A stretch of 64,000 nucleotides of DNA from QHXW01 sp035297145 (GCA_035297145.1 DATGZN010000042.1:1-64000); one strand, 5' to 3'. Counted from the stretch's first letter, positions 34,311 to 42,990 are shown. Made by a program: numbers and translations. The notes: generated from the letters alone by a model not told the origin.

Positions 34311-34937
34311 TTACCGCACCGAGAGATCGCGGACGTAGATATCTTTGAAGCGCATGTTGCCGGAGCCTCCGGAATGAAGTTGCAGCGCAATCGAGCCGTC
34401 AAAAGATTTGGGCGTGGGGTCGGTGAAATCCACAATCACGATGCCGTTCAGCCGAGCGATGTAGCGATTCTCCACTACCTTCAGCAGATAGTCGTTCCAG
34501 TCGTTGCGATGGATCACGCCCTCGAACTCCGGTGCGGGCCATACAATCCACTGGCGGCCGTCGCCGTAGATCCCGCCGGTGTGACCCACCACCTGATCGA
34601 TCTCGAACTGGAGACCCTGGCTCACATCCGCCGTCCCCGGCTTGAATTCGGTGTGGAAGAAGACGCCGCTATTGCCGTCGCCTTCGCACTTGAACCGCAA
34701 CGTCAGTTCGAAATCCTTGTAATTCTTTTCGGTCTTCAGGTAACCGTACTCCTTGGTGACGGCCTGTCCGTGGATAGTCCCGTCCTCGACAGTCCACTTC
34801 TCGTGCCCCACTTCGATCCAGCCGGCGAGGTCGCGGCCGTTAAAGAGCTTCACCCATTGCTCGTTGGGCAGCTTCATACGTGTATGCTGCGCCCAACCCG
34901 TCGAGCACAGCAACAGTGCGGAAAGCATCAAACGCAT
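34311..34937 (-). CDS. DUF1080 protein, 3-keto-glycoside hydrolase-like
   Basis: About 208 aa from ATG 34937, with AAGGAG 8 nt upstream. The frame also extends to a TTG 24 nt further up. A signal peptide MRLMLSALLLCSTGWAQ precedes a concanavalin-like beta-sandwich: LFNGRDLAGWIE, WTVEDGTIHG and GDGNSGVFFH are DUF1080 hallmarks. Characterised members hydrolyse 3-keto-glucosides produced by Gfo/Idh/MocA dehydrogenases. It lies 28 bp after glmM and before the GH2 gene on the same strand. Confidence 0.85.
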   Translation of the reverse strand: MRLMLSALLLCSTGWAQHTRMKLPNEQWVKLFNGRDLAGWIEVGHEKWTVEDGTIHGQAVTKEYGYLKTEKNYKDFELTLRFKCEGDGNSGVFFHTEFKPGTADVSQGLQFEIDQVVGHTGGIYGDGRQWIVWPAPEFEGVIHRNDWNDYLLKVVENRYIARLNGIVIVDFTDPTPKSFDGSIALQLHSGGSGNMRFKDIYVRDLSVR

Positions 34938-34965
34938 GTTCGATTCTCCTTGGAGGAACAACAGT

Positions 34966-36312
34966 CTACTTTACGCCGATCTCGCGGTCGATGGCACGCG
35001 CAATCCGCTGGCCGAAATTTTCCACCTGCGTGAGCTCCGGCCCCTCCACCATCACGCGAGCCAGCGGTTCGGTGCCTGAGAAGCGCACCAGCACGCGGCC
35101 GGCCGACCCCAGCGCCTTCTCGCACGCGCTGATTTCATGTCCCACCGCGGGCAGTTCCGTGAGTGGTTTCTTCTCACGAACGCGGACATTATAGAGGCGC
35201 TGCGGATAAGTGTGAAGGTCGCGCGTCAGCTCGTCGAGGCCCATCCCCGCCTGGCGCGCGGTCTCCAAGATTCGGAGTGCCGTCAGCATGCCGTCGCCCG
35301 TGGTCGCCCACTCGCGGAAAATCACATGACCGGATTGTTCGCCACCCAGTGCAGCGCCCACGCGGATCATTTCTTCCAGCACGTACTTGTCGCCCACCGG
35401 CGTGCGCAGCATGCGGATGCCGTCGTTCGCCAGCGCCGTTTCTAAGCCGAGATTCGCCATCACGGTGGACACCACGACATCTCCCGTCAGATGTCCAGCG
35501 GCCTTCACCGAACGTGCCGCCATCAGCAGGACCGCGTCGCCATCCACGATTTTTCCGCTGGCCGCAACGAAGATCGCACGGTCGGCGTCGCCATCAAACG
35601 CCACACCCAGATCCGCCTTCCGCTCGACCACCACCTGCCTCAGTTTCTCCACGTACAGGGCGCCGCAATCCAGGTTGATGTTTCTCCCATTCGGCGCGCA
35701 GCAGATGGCATGAACCTCGGCGCCGTTACGCCGGAACAGTTCCGGAGCTAGATGGGAGGCCGCGCCATTACCGCAGTCGATCACCATGCGGATGCCGTCG
35801 AAACGGACCGTCACTATCGAGAGCAAGTAATCGATGTAACGCTGATCCAGTCCTGGATCGACCGCTAAGGATTTGGGCGTGGTTTGGCCGAGCCCTCGAT
35901 CGAGTAGCCCGAAAATCTCCCGCTCGATTTCGTGCTCCTCCGCGTCCGGCAGCTTGAAGCCGGAATGGCCGAAGACCTTAATCCCGTTATCCTGATAGGG
36001 ATTGTGCGAGGCGGAGATCATGACGCCAGCCACAAAATCGTCAGCCCGCGTCAGGTATGCAACGCCCGGCGTGGTAATGACGCCTGCCAGCCGCACGCGC
36101 ACGCCCCGTTCCGCCAAACCGCCGGCCACCTGCTCGGCGATCCAGGGGCCGGACTCGCGCGTGTCCATGCCTATCAGAATCTCGGGCTCCGGATTGAGGT
36201 GCCGCGCCGTATCCGCGAGCGCCATGCCGAAAGCGTGTACGGTCGGCGCATCTAACGGATATTCGCCGGCGGCACCGCGAATCCCGTCAGTGCCAAAAAG
36301 CTGTTTTCCCAT
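34966..36312 (-). CDS. glmM: Phosphoglucosamine mutase GlmM
   Basis: A 448-aa alpha-D-phosphohexomutase converting glucosamine-6-P to glucosamine-1-P for UDP-GlcNAc, hence peptidoglycan and lipid A. The N-terminus LFGTDGIRGAAGEYPL, the phospho-Ser loop MISASHNPYQDNGIK near residue 102, the metal loop DGDADR near 240, the sugar-binding GEQSGH near 325 and the phosphate-binding RFSGTEP near 418 are all intact. It follows cdaA and cdaR; this order is the well-known cdaA-cdaR-glmM unit, in which GlmM binds CdaA and can inhibit it. Confidence 0.95.
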   Translation of the reverse strand: MGKQLFGTDGIRGAAGEYPLDAPTVHAFGMALADTARHLNPEPEILIGMDTRESGPWIAEQVAGGLAERGVRVRLAGVITTPGVAYLTRADDFVAGVMISASHNPYQDNGIKVFGHSGFKLPDAEEHEIEREIFGLLDRGLGQTTPKSLAVDPGLDQRYIDYLLSIVTVRFDGIRMVIDCGNGAASHLAPELFRRNGAEVHAICCAPNGRNINLDCGALYVEKLRQVVVERKADLGVAFDGDADRAIFVAASGKIVDGDAVLLMAARSVKAAGHLTGDVVVSTVMANLGLETALANDGIRMLRTPVGDKYVLEEMIRVGAALGGEQSGHVIFREWATTGDGMLTALRILETARQAGMGLDELTRDLHTYPQRLYNVRVREKKPLTELPAVGHEISACEKALGSAGRVLVRFSGTEPLARVMVEGPELTQVENFGQRIARAIDREIGVK

Positions 36313-36318
36313 GATTGT

Positions 36319-36963
36319 TTATTTCTTTTTCACCACCACGCGCACAGTCACATGCGAGGAGCCCTGGAAGCGCACCAGACGCTCGGGTAAGTACGTATTC
36401 ACCAGGTATTGCGCCTCGCTGACGACGGTGCTGATTTCAACCGGGTCGGTGGCCAGCGACTGCGTCCGGCGGACGGCCGACTCCGGTCCCACGATTCCCA
36501 GCTTCGGCGGAAAGGCTTCCGCGCTCACAACGGCATAGCCCTGGTGTGGCCCCGCAAGCCGCACCTCCACCGGCACTTCGCGAGCCAGGCGATGTTCAAA
36601 CGTGAAGGTCAACTGTGCCGGAATCCCGCGCACTAAACGGATTCCCCGCGGCAGACTCACGTTGCGCGCATCGATATCAAACGTCTTCACTCCAGGCAGC
36701 TGAACGGATGAAAAGTCCAGCACTACCGCCGACCGTGCATCCGGCATATCGCGCAACCGTCCCACGGGGCCGCGCGTCTCGAGCGTTACGTTCTCGCGGA
36801 CTTCCGAGCTGATTTCCAGATCGTCCGGAACGCCCTTGTACTCCACCGGGACCGTGGAGAGTGTAGCAAGTTCCGGCTCACTCGCTACAAACATCCAAAT
36901 CGCGAAGGCAGCAGCCAGGGACAGCAGTTTCCATCCGAGGTTGTGGGTCAGGATTCCAAGCAC
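36319..36963 (-). CDS. cdaR: YbbR-like protein CdaR
   Basis: A 214-aa protein starting at GTG 36963. A signal/TM anchor (LLSLAAAFAIWMFVAS, about 12-27) is followed by two YbbR-type beta domains (about 35-110 and 115-205) rich in VxLEtrGPVG-type strands. YbbR proteins sit outside the membrane and modulate diadenylate cyclase. It is 2 nt after cdaA and 6 nt before glmM. Confidence 0.85.
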   Translation of the reverse strand: MLGILTHNLGWKLLSLAAAFAIWMFVASEPELATLSTVPVEYKGVPDDLEISSEVRENVTLETRGPVGRLRDMPDARSAVVLDFSSVQLPGVKTFDIDARNVSLPRGIRLVRGIPAQLTFTFEHRLAREVPVEVRLAGPHQGYAVVSAEAFPPKLGIVGPESAVRRTQSLATDPVEISTVVSEAQYLVNTYLPERLVRFQGSSHVTVRVVVKKK

Positions 36964-36965
36964 GG

Positions 36966-37856
36966 TCAGCCGGCTTTCCCCACGGCTCGTGGATCTTCAT
37001 CCGTTTGCCTCACGGCGAAATCATCAGAAATGTTGGCCGGGTGCTTGTCCACACCAAAATGTGTGTTGATCAGCGCGTCCATTTCATCCAGGCTTACGCC
37101 GGCATGGATCTCGCCGTGAGCCGCCACCGAGAGGTGGCCCGTCTCCTCCGAAACCACCAGGGAAAGACAATCGCTTTCCTCGGTGATTCCGATGGCGGCG
37201 CGATGGCGTGTGCCAAGGTTAACCGGCACCGCCGGATTCGTCGTCAGCGGCAAAAAACATGCGGCGGCGCTGATACGGTCCTTCTGCACGATGACCGATC
37301 CATCGTGCAGTGCGCCACCAGGCTGGAAGATGGCCATCAATAAGTCCGCGGAAATCTCCGCATCGAGCCGCACACCGCTCTCGACGAAGGTTCGCAAGCC
37401 GATGTCGCGCTCCAGCACGATGAGCGCGCCCGCCTTGCGCTGTGAAAGCCTGGCGAGCGCCAGCAGAATCTCGTCGATGGACTCCGGGCGCTTAAAACCG
37501 CGCGCGAACCACCGCTTGCGGCCGATGCGCGCGAGCGTGCGCCGGATCTCCGACTGAAACAGAATGATGACGGCAATCGCGGTATAGGGCACAATGTACG
37601 AGAGGACCGACCGCAGGGCCTCCAGACCAGCCCACACGGCAATTGCGTACAACGCGACCATGGTCAGAATGCCGATCAGGATGTGCCCGGCGCGCGTACC
37701 GCGCACAATCATAAGCAGTTGATAGATCACAAACGCGACCACGAGGATGTCGACAACCGCCGTGAAGGTCAGCTTCGGCAACGATGAAAAGATAGACCGC
37801 AGAAGTAGCATGGAGCCACTCGCAAAAAACTCACCCCAGGAACCGTTAAAGTTCAT
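36966..37856 (-). CDS. cdaA: Diadenylate cyclase CdaA
   Basis: A 296-aa membrane enzyme making c-di-AMP from two ATP. Three TM helices (about 30-110) precede the DAC domain. The active-site motif is LHDGSVIVQKDRISAA (about 200; the usual third residue of DGA is Ser here), and the RHR motif is LGTRHRAAIGITEESD (about 235), followed by VSEETGHLSV. Residues beyond about 270 form a variable polar tail. It is the first gene of cdaA-cdaR-glmM. Confidence 0.92.
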   Translation of the reverse strand: MNFNGSWGEFFASGSMLLLRSIFSSLPKLTFTAVVDILVVAFVIYQLLMIVRGTRAGHILIGILTMVALYAIAVWAGLEALRSVLSYIVPYTAIAVIILFQSEIRRTLARIGRKRWFARGFKRPESIDEILLALARLSQRKAGALIVLERDIGLRTFVESGVRLDAEISADLLMAIFQPGGALHDGSVIVQKDRISAAACFLPLTTNPAVPVNLGTRHRAAIGITEESDCLSLVVSEETGHLSVAAHGEIHAGVSLDEMDALINTHFGVDKHPANISDDFAVRQTDEDPRAVGKAG

Positions 37857-37965
37857 CTTAACAAGCCCCGCGCGTTCCCTGATTTTAGGCGGCGCGCCAA
37901 AAGTAGGTTGATCCCGGCGGCGGTCTTTTCACTGGCGACATAGTTTCGAATAGCCACCCATTCCT

Positions 37966-38069
37966 GTAGCGCGGGGCTACGCGTTGTTTGCGGGAGACCC
38001 GCGGTTTTTTCGGCGGGACGAACTCGAAAGGCCGCAGGTACCCGCAAAAGGCGCGTGTCCCTGCGCTAC
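37966..38069 (+). repeat. Dispersed structured repeat, copy C
   Basis: Third copy of the 105-bp element: GTAGCGCGGGGCTACGCG opens it, AGACCCGCGG and GAAAGGCCGCAGGTACCCGCA follow, and GCGCTAC closes it. It lies between divergent cdaA and the RibBA-like gene, ending 63 bp before the latter's start. Together with it the 275-bp gap holds no other recognisable feature, although both promoters must be there. Confidence 0.75.
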
Positions 38070-38131
38070 ACGCGCCGTCGATCAACGCGAGGTGAACGAT
38101 CCACTGAAGAACAGCTATAGTTAAACTAACC

Positions 38132-39286
38132 ATGCCGTTCGTCCCCATTCCCGAGGCTGTGGAGGACATCCGCGCCGGCCGGATTGTGGTGGTGGTGGAC
38201 GACGAGGACCGCGAAAATGAGGGTGACCTCACCATCGCCGCGGAAAAAGTCACGCCCGAGATCATTAATTTCATGGCCACACATGGCCGTGGTCTCATCT
38301 GCCTAGCATTGACCGCCGAGCGTTGCGATTACCTGCGCCTGCCGCTCATCTCTCAGCAGAACACTTCCAACTTCGGCACGGCTTTTTGCGAATCCATCGA
38401 CGCGCGCCTGGGAGTGACTACCGGCATTTCCGCCGCCGATCGCACCCGCACCATCCTGACCGCGATCGATCCCGCCACTCGCCCGGATGATCTCGCACGG
38501 CCCGGGCATGTCTTTCCGCTCCGCTCGCGCGAAGGTGGTGTACTCGTTCGCGCCGGCCAAACGGAGGCTTCGGTGGATCTCGCGCGCCTCGCGGACCTCG
38601 TGCCCGCAGGCGTAATCTGCGAAATCATGAATCCCGATGGCACCATGGCGCGCGTGCCGCAACTCGAAGAATTCTGTGCACACCACGGCTTCAAGATGAT
38701 CTCCGTGGCCGAGCTCATCCGGTACCGGATGAAGCATGGGCGCTACATCCACCGCCGCGCCGAGGGCTGCATCGAGACCGAGTTCGGCGAGTTCCGCACC
38801 GTCGCTTACGCCAGTGAGATTGATCCGGAAACGCACCTGGCGCTCATCTGCGGCGAGCCCTCCGGCCACGATAACGTGCTGGTGCGGATGCATTCACATT
38901 GCGTCTACGGAGACGTCTTCGGCTCCAAATTCTGCGACTGCCACAACCTGGTGCGCGAGTCTCTGCGTAAAATCGCGGAAGCGGGCGTGGGTGTATTGGT
39001 TTACCTCCATCAAACCGGCCCTGGCTTCCGAATCGAAAAGGACCAGCAAGGCGTCAATCGCATGGTTTCGCATGGCCGCGACTTCATGCATTACAAAGAC
39101 CCGGCTGGGCAGCGGCAGCTCCAGTACGAGAGCGGCATCGGCGCACAAATTCTATCCGACCTCGGCCTGCACACTATCCGCCTGCTTACGAATCACCCGC
39201 GCAAGATCGTGGCGCTAGAGGGTTTTGGCATCGAGATCGTCGAGCAAGTACCGGTTACGGCTGCAACCGTCAAGGCCGGGGACTAA
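38132..39286 (+). CDS. RibBA-like: 3,4-dihydroxy-2-butanone-4-phosphate synthase with degenerate GTP cyclohydrolase II domain
   Basis: 384 aa. The N-terminal RibB domain (1-200) is intact: DDEDRENEGDL near residue 25 (metal Glu), HGRGLICLA near 50, and TAIDPATRPDDLARPGHVFPL near 110-130 support DHBP synthase. The C-terminal RibA-like domain keeps the zinc Cys (HSHCVYGDVFGSKFCDC, about 252-268) but the QEGRGIGL loop is HQTGPGFRI, and the DTVEAN and LRDYGIGAQ regions are altered (QLQYESGIGAQ). GTP cyclohydrolase activity is therefore doubtful, as in RibBX-type proteins. It supplies DHBP to riboflavin synthesis. No FMN riboswitch is visible upstream. Confidence 0.85.
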   Translation: MPFVPIPEAVEDIRAGRIVVVVDDEDRENEGDLTIAAEKVTPEIINFMATHGRGLICLALTAERCDYLRLPLISQQNTSNFGTAFCESIDARLGVTTGISAADRTRTILTAIDPATRPDDLARPGHVFPLRSREGGVLVRAGQTEASVDLARLADLVPAGVICEIMNPDGTMARVPQLEEFCAHHGFKMISVAELIRYRMKHGRYIHRRAEGCIETEFGEFRTVAYASEIDPETHLALICGEPSGHDNVLVRMHSHCVYGDVFGSKFCDCHNLVRESLRKIAEAGVGVLVYLHQTGPGFRIEKDQQGVNRMVSHGRDFMHYKDPAGQRQLQYESGIGAQILSDLGLHTIRLLTNHPRKIVALEGFGIEIVEQVPVTAATVKAGD

Positions 39287-39337
39287 TCGCGTGGAACCTT
39301 CCTCTTGCCGAGTGCGTCATTGCGTCAGAAGGGATCT

Positions 39338-40255
39338 ATGATTTTTCGGTCGATTCGCTCTATTTGCGCTCTCTTTTTGTTTGCCGGCCTGATGTGCGCG
39401 GCCGACCAGGAGTTGATGAATCTGCTGATGCCCGGCGCCAAAGCGTTCGCGGGAATCAACGTAGGGCAGGCCAAGACTACTCCATTTGGCCAGTTTTTGT
39501 TGTCGCGGATGTCGGCGGAAAACCATCTGACCGCTAAAACGGGCTTCGATCCGCGCACCGACCTGCAAGAGGTGCTCATCGCAACAGCCGGCCCGACGCC
39601 CCAGCAAAGTCTGGTCCTGGCCCGCGGTACCTTCAACACGCAGGTTATTTTTGCGGTCGCCGAAGCCGCCGGCCACACCGTCGAGTCGTACAATGGCATT
39701 TCGATTCTTACCGGGAAAGAGCATACCGTTACCCACGCCGTTGCGTTCCTTGGGAACTCGATTGCAATTGCGGGCGACCTGGATTACGTCCACGGAGCCA
39801 TCGACCGGCGCACGGCCACCTCCAGCGCCATTGACCCGGCTCTGGCCGCCCAAATCGGGCAATTGAGCGACTCGCAGGATGCCTGGTCGATATCCACCGT
39901 GCCGATCTCGGCGCTCACCGGCCAAAAACTTCCCGACCAGCAGTTGAACACTTTTCTGAGCTCTGATTTGCTGAAGTCAATCCAGCAGACCAGCGGCGGC
40001 GTGAAGTTCGGCCAGACGGTACAGTTTTCCGGCCAAGCCGTAGCCGACTCCAGCCAGAATGCGACGGCGCTCGCCGATGTTGTGCGCTTCCTCGGAAATA
40101 TGGCGCAGGCGAACGCCCCCGCTACTGCTGCGGCCGCCATTGCTTCGCTGCTGCAGAGCCTAAGTGTGCAAACGGACGGCAATACCATCACCCTCGCGGC
40201 CGCCCTTCCGGAATCGCAGCTCGAGAATCTGGTGCGCAACGCGCACGAGCACTAG
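39338..40255 (+). CDS. Secreted protein, unknown function
   Basis: 305 aa from ATG 39338, preceded by AAGGGA at suitable spacing. An in-frame TTG or earlier codon from 39305 would put 11 residues before the signal peptide and is less likely. The signal peptide (MIFRSIRSICALFLFAGLMCAA) is followed by MPGAKAFAGINVGQAKTTPFGQFLL, a start I recall in acidobacterial secreted proteins of the DUF3352-like kind. No catalytic motif is visible. The C-terminal half is low-complexity Ala/Gln-rich (NAPATAAAAIASLLQSL). Confidence 0.6.
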   Translation: MIFRSIRSICALFLFAGLMCAADQELMNLLMPGAKAFAGINVGQAKTTPFGQFLLSRMSAENHLTAKTGFDPRTDLQEVLIATAGPTPQQSLVLARGTFNTQVIFAVAEAAGHTVESYNGISILTGKEHTVTHAVAFLGNSIAIAGDLDYVHGAIDRRTATSSAIDPALAAQIGQLSDSQDAWSISTVPISALTGQKLPDQQLNTFLSSDLLKSIQQTSGGVKFGQTVQFSGQAVADSSQNATALADVVRFLGNMAQANAPATAAAAIASLLQSLSVQTDGNTITLAAALPESQLENLVRNAHEH

Positions 40256-40324
40256 TAAGCCGCCGGATTGCGTGTTCGCGTAGGTGATGCAGTTTGATGT
40301 ATCTGGTGATGCTAAACTGTATCT

Positions 40325-40636
40325 ATGCTGAAGACTGCGAGCAGAAGGCGGGCTAAGCACGCACCCATCCAAGGCCGCACCCGGCGAACCACCTGGACTC
40401 TGCCACAAGAGGTGTTACGCGATGTGGAAAGGTTTGCGAGTGACCGCCATCAAAGCGTGAGTTCCGCGGCGGCGTACCTACTTCAGCAAGGTCTTCGCCA
40501 ACAACCGGACCGCAAAGCGCTCCCAGGACCTGACGTTCTGGAAATGCTCCGGAAATCGTTTGCGGGACTGACGGAAGAAGAGCAGATGCTGGTGGATGGA
40601 ATCATTCTTGAAGATCCCTCCGCCGAATCGAAATGA
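40325..40636 (+). CDS. Antitoxin-like ribbon-helix-helix protein
   Basis: 103 aa. A basic N-terminus (1-20) is followed by RRTTWTLPQEVLRDVERFASDRHQSVSSAAAYLLQQGL, an Arc/MetJ-type RHH fold (about 20-57). The acidic C-terminal part (AGLTEEEQMLVDGIILE) would bind the toxin. It overlaps the PIN gene by 4 nt (ATGA), so translation is coupled. Confidence 0.8.
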   Translation: MLKTASRRRAKHAPIQGRTRRTTWTLPQEVLRDVERFASDRHQSVSSAAAYLLQQGLRQQPDRKALPGPDVLEMLRKSFAGLTEEEQMLVDGIILEDPSAESK

Positions 40637-41187
40637 TTGATCCGGCTTCCGGCCCATTCGTATTCGATACCAGCGCCGAGAGCTACCTGAGCCCGGCACG
40701 GTCCCCTGCCGAAGCGGAGTGGTTACTGCGGTACGCGGAGCTGTTTCCGATGTTCGTGGCCGTGATCACGATCATGGAGCGTGCCCGCGGTTACTTTCTC
40801 GGCCGGGACCGATGTGCGCCGGCGCGGCGCATTGAAATCGAAAGCAAGATGCTGCAGTATGTGCGAAGCGTTAGTGCATCCCCGTCACGGGTGCTGGATC
40901 TCACGACAGCCATCGGTTTGCTGTCTGCACAAATGATGAGCATGCTGGCGGTGCCCCCGAGCCCGCCGGCGCGCACCCATCAACGCGCCGAATCCCGTCA
41001 GGACCGTCTGAGCCGATGGCGCTTCGACATCATGATCGCGGCTACCGCGCTGGTTCATGACATGCCGCTTATCCACAACAATCCACAGGATTTCGAGCCG
41101 ATGCGCGCGCTCATCGAAACGCTGCCGCAGCGATTTCCGGGCGTCGGGCCGTTGAACCTGATTTCGGTCAAGAGACTGGCCGCATAA
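40633..41187 (+). CDS. PIN-domain toxin, VapC-like
   Basis: 184 aa of the PIN ribonuclease family. Acidic Mg2+-binding residues appear in order: VFDTSAESY near residue 10, TIMERARG near 46, RFDIMIAATA near 132 and NPQDFEP near 151. VapC-type toxins cut tRNA or rRNA when the antitoxin is degraded. The protein is longer than the usual 130-140 aa because of an insert at about 50-110. It is coupled to the upstream RHH gene. Confidence 0.83.
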   Translation: MIDPASGPFVFDTSAESYLSPARSPAEAEWLLRYAELFPMFVAVITIMERARGYFLGRDRCAPARRIEIESKMLQYVRSVSASPSRVLDLTTAIGLLSAQMMSMLAVPPSPPARTHQRAESRQDRLSRWRFDIMIAATALVHDMPLIHNNPQDFEPMRALIETLPQRFPGVGPLNLISVKRLAA

Positions 41188-41204
41188 GTTGATAATCTGT
41201 AGCC

Positions 41205-41870
41205 ATGACGAAAGATCAGATCCTATCGTGCATCACCGAAATTGGGATAGTGCCGGTGGTGCGCACGTCGAGCGCCGAGGGCGCGATCAAATCGGTAGAC
41301 GCGATCTATCGCGGCGGCATTCGCGCCGCGGAAATCACCATGACCGTACCCGGGGCCATCCGGGCTTTAGAGAAAGTAGCCGATCAGTTCGGCGACAAGC
41401 TGGTCTTGGGAGCGGGGACGGTGCTGGACCCGGAAACTGCTCGCGCCTGCATGCTGGCGGGAGCGGAATTCTTCGTGACGCCGAGTTTGAAGGCATCCAC
41501 CATTGAGGTGGCCAAACGCTACTCCAAGGTGATCTGCCCGGGCGCGCTGACGCCTACCGAGGTGGTCACGGCGTGGGAGGCGGGTGCCGACATCGTCAAG
41601 ATCTTCCCGTGCGGTAACGTCGGTGGGCCTAAATACATCAAGGCATTGCGAGGGCCGTTTCCACAAATCGAGATGATCCCAACCGGCGGCGTGAATATCG
41701 AGAACGCGGGTGAGTTCTTGAAAGCGGGAGCGTGCGCTGTGGCCGTCGGCGGCGAGCTGGTGGATGCCAAGAGTGTCAAGGATGGACGCTTCGATGTAAT
41801 TGAAGAACGCGCCCGGCAGTACCTGGCGGTGATCGCACGGGCGCGCTCGGAAATGAAGGCGGCTGCGTAA
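41205..41870 (+). CDS. eda: 2-dehydro-3-deoxyphosphogluconate/4-hydroxy-2-oxoglutarate aldolase
   Basis: A 221-aa class I aldolase of the Entner-Doudoroff family. The Glu of EITMTVPGA (about 45), GAGTVLDP (about 90), SPSLKAS-type TPSLKAS (about 109) and the Schiff-base Lys in ADIVKIFPCGNVGG (about 133) are present. It cleaves KDPG to pyruvate and glyceraldehyde-3-P. KHG or KDPGal aldolases share the motifs, so the exact substrate is inferred. No edd is adjacent. Confidence 0.9.
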   Translation: MTKDQILSCITEIGIVPVVRTSSAEGAIKSVDAIYRGGIRAAEITMTVPGAIRALEKVADQFGDKLVLGAGTVLDPETARACMLAGAEFFVTPSLKASTIEVAKRYSKVICPGALTPTEVVTAWEAGADIVKIFPCGNVGGPKYIKALRGPFPQIEMIPTGGVNIENAGEFLKAGACAVAVGGELVDAKSVKDGRFDVIEERARQYLAVIARARSEMKAAA

Positions 41871-41892
41871 AGCTGTTAAACTGAACACGCAT

Positions 41893-42063
41893 ATGGCGAT
41901 TAGCAAGGAGTTGCTGGAGATTCTGGTGTGCCCGCTTTGCAAAGCAACCGTGGAGCTGAAACAGGATTCGAGCGGGCTGAAATGCGTCCAGTGTCATCGC
42001 GTGTATCCGATTCGCGATGACATCCCAGTGATGCTGATCGACGAAGCCCGCATTGAGGAGTAG
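41893..42063 (+). CDS. Trm112/YcaR family small zinc protein
   Basis: A 56-aa protein, MAISKELLEILVCPLCKA..., ending RIEE. CPLC near residue 13 and CVQC near 31 form the zinc-binding pairs, followed by RVYPIRDDIPVMLIDEA, the hallmark tail of the UPF0434/Trm112 family. In eukaryotes Trm112 activates methyltransferases; in bacteria the gene often sits with lipid A or LPS genes, as here before a heptosyltransferase gene and an MsbA-like exporter gene. It is 22 bp after eda and 12 bp before the GT9 gene. Confidence 0.85.
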   Translation: MAISKELLEILVCPLCKATVELKQDSSGLKCVQCHRVYPIRDDIPVMLIDEARIEE

Positions 42064-42075
42064 CAGCGCGCCTGC

Positions 42076-42990
42076 ATGAGCTCAATTCTGGAACGTCTCC
42101 CCGAACGGGGGCGAATCGCGGTGATCCGGATTCGCTCCATGGGAGACTGCATCCTGAGTACACCTGCCTTATCGATCCTGAAGAGAGCCTTGCCAGATGC
42201 AGCCATCGCGGTTGTGGTGGAGGACCGGTTTCAAGCGCTGTTGGAGGGAAATCCGGATGTGAGTGAGGTTCTCGGGCCGGAATGGAGCGCCGTCCGCAAA
42301 TGGCGACCGGACTTGTGTCTGAATCTGCACGGCGGCGGATCGAGCACGCGCATCACGGCACTGTCAGGAGCGCGGTTCCGGGCGGGTTTTGCACATTTCC
42401 GGTACGCATGGATGTACAACGTGCGGATTCCGCGCGCGCAGGAGATTTTGGGCGTTGACCGCAAAGTCCACACGGCGGAGCACTTGGCGGGCGCCGTGTT
42501 TTACCTGGGTGCGCCGCGAGTGGAGATTCCACGGGCGCGGTTGTTTGCGGAAAAGATGAGAACGCCGGGCCGACCCTACGTCGTAATTCATCCGCTGGCT
42601 GCGGCGGCGGATAAATCCTGGCCGGCGGATCGATTCACGGAGGTCGCGCGGTATCTCGAACACGCCTGGAAACTCGAGCCAGTGTTCATCGGAGGGCCGG
42701 GAGAGGATCTTTCCGCGTTCAGGAACTGGCGCACGGTCGCGGGTGCGGCGCTCGCGGAAATCAAATCGCTCATCGCGGGCGCGTCGCTGTTCCTGGGAAA
42801 CGATTCCGGCCCCGCGCACATGGCGGCGGCGTTCGGTATCCCGGTGGTTGTGATTTTTGGTTCCTCCGATCCGGTGGTGTGGGCGCCTTGGTGCACGCCG
42901 GCGGAGGTCCTCCACGGGCCCGGCGGCATTCACGCCGTCAGCGTGCATGAAGTCCAGGACGCGCTGGAGCGCCTGCGGGTGCGCGCATGA
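42076..42990 (+). CDS. Glycosyltransferase family 9, heptosyltransferase-like
   Basis: A 304-aa GT-B enzyme of the LPS heptosyltransferase family. IRIRSMGDCILSTPAL (about 14-29) is the N-terminal signature, and the C-terminal domain shows PYVVIHPLAAAADKSWP (about 166), IGGPGEDL (about 209) and FLGNDSGPAHMAAAFGIP (about 236-253), the nucleotide-sugar site. It adds heptose or a related sugar to the LPS core. It overlaps the MsbA-like gene by 4 nt. Confidence 0.88.
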   Translation: MSSILERLPERGRIAVIRIRSMGDCILSTPALSILKRALPDAAIAVVVEDRFQALLEGNPDVSEVLGPEWSAVRKWRPDLCLNLHGGGSSTRITALSGARFRAGFAHFRYAWMYNVRIPRAQEILGVDRKVHTAEHLAGAVFYLGAPRVEIPRARLFAEKMRTPGRPYVVIHPLAAAADKSWPADRFTEVARYLEHAWKLEPVFIGGPGEDLSAFRNWRTVAGAALAEIKSLIAGASLFLGNDSGPAHMAAAFGIPVVVIFGSSDPVVWAPWCTPAEVLHGPGGIHAVSVHEVQDALERLRVRA

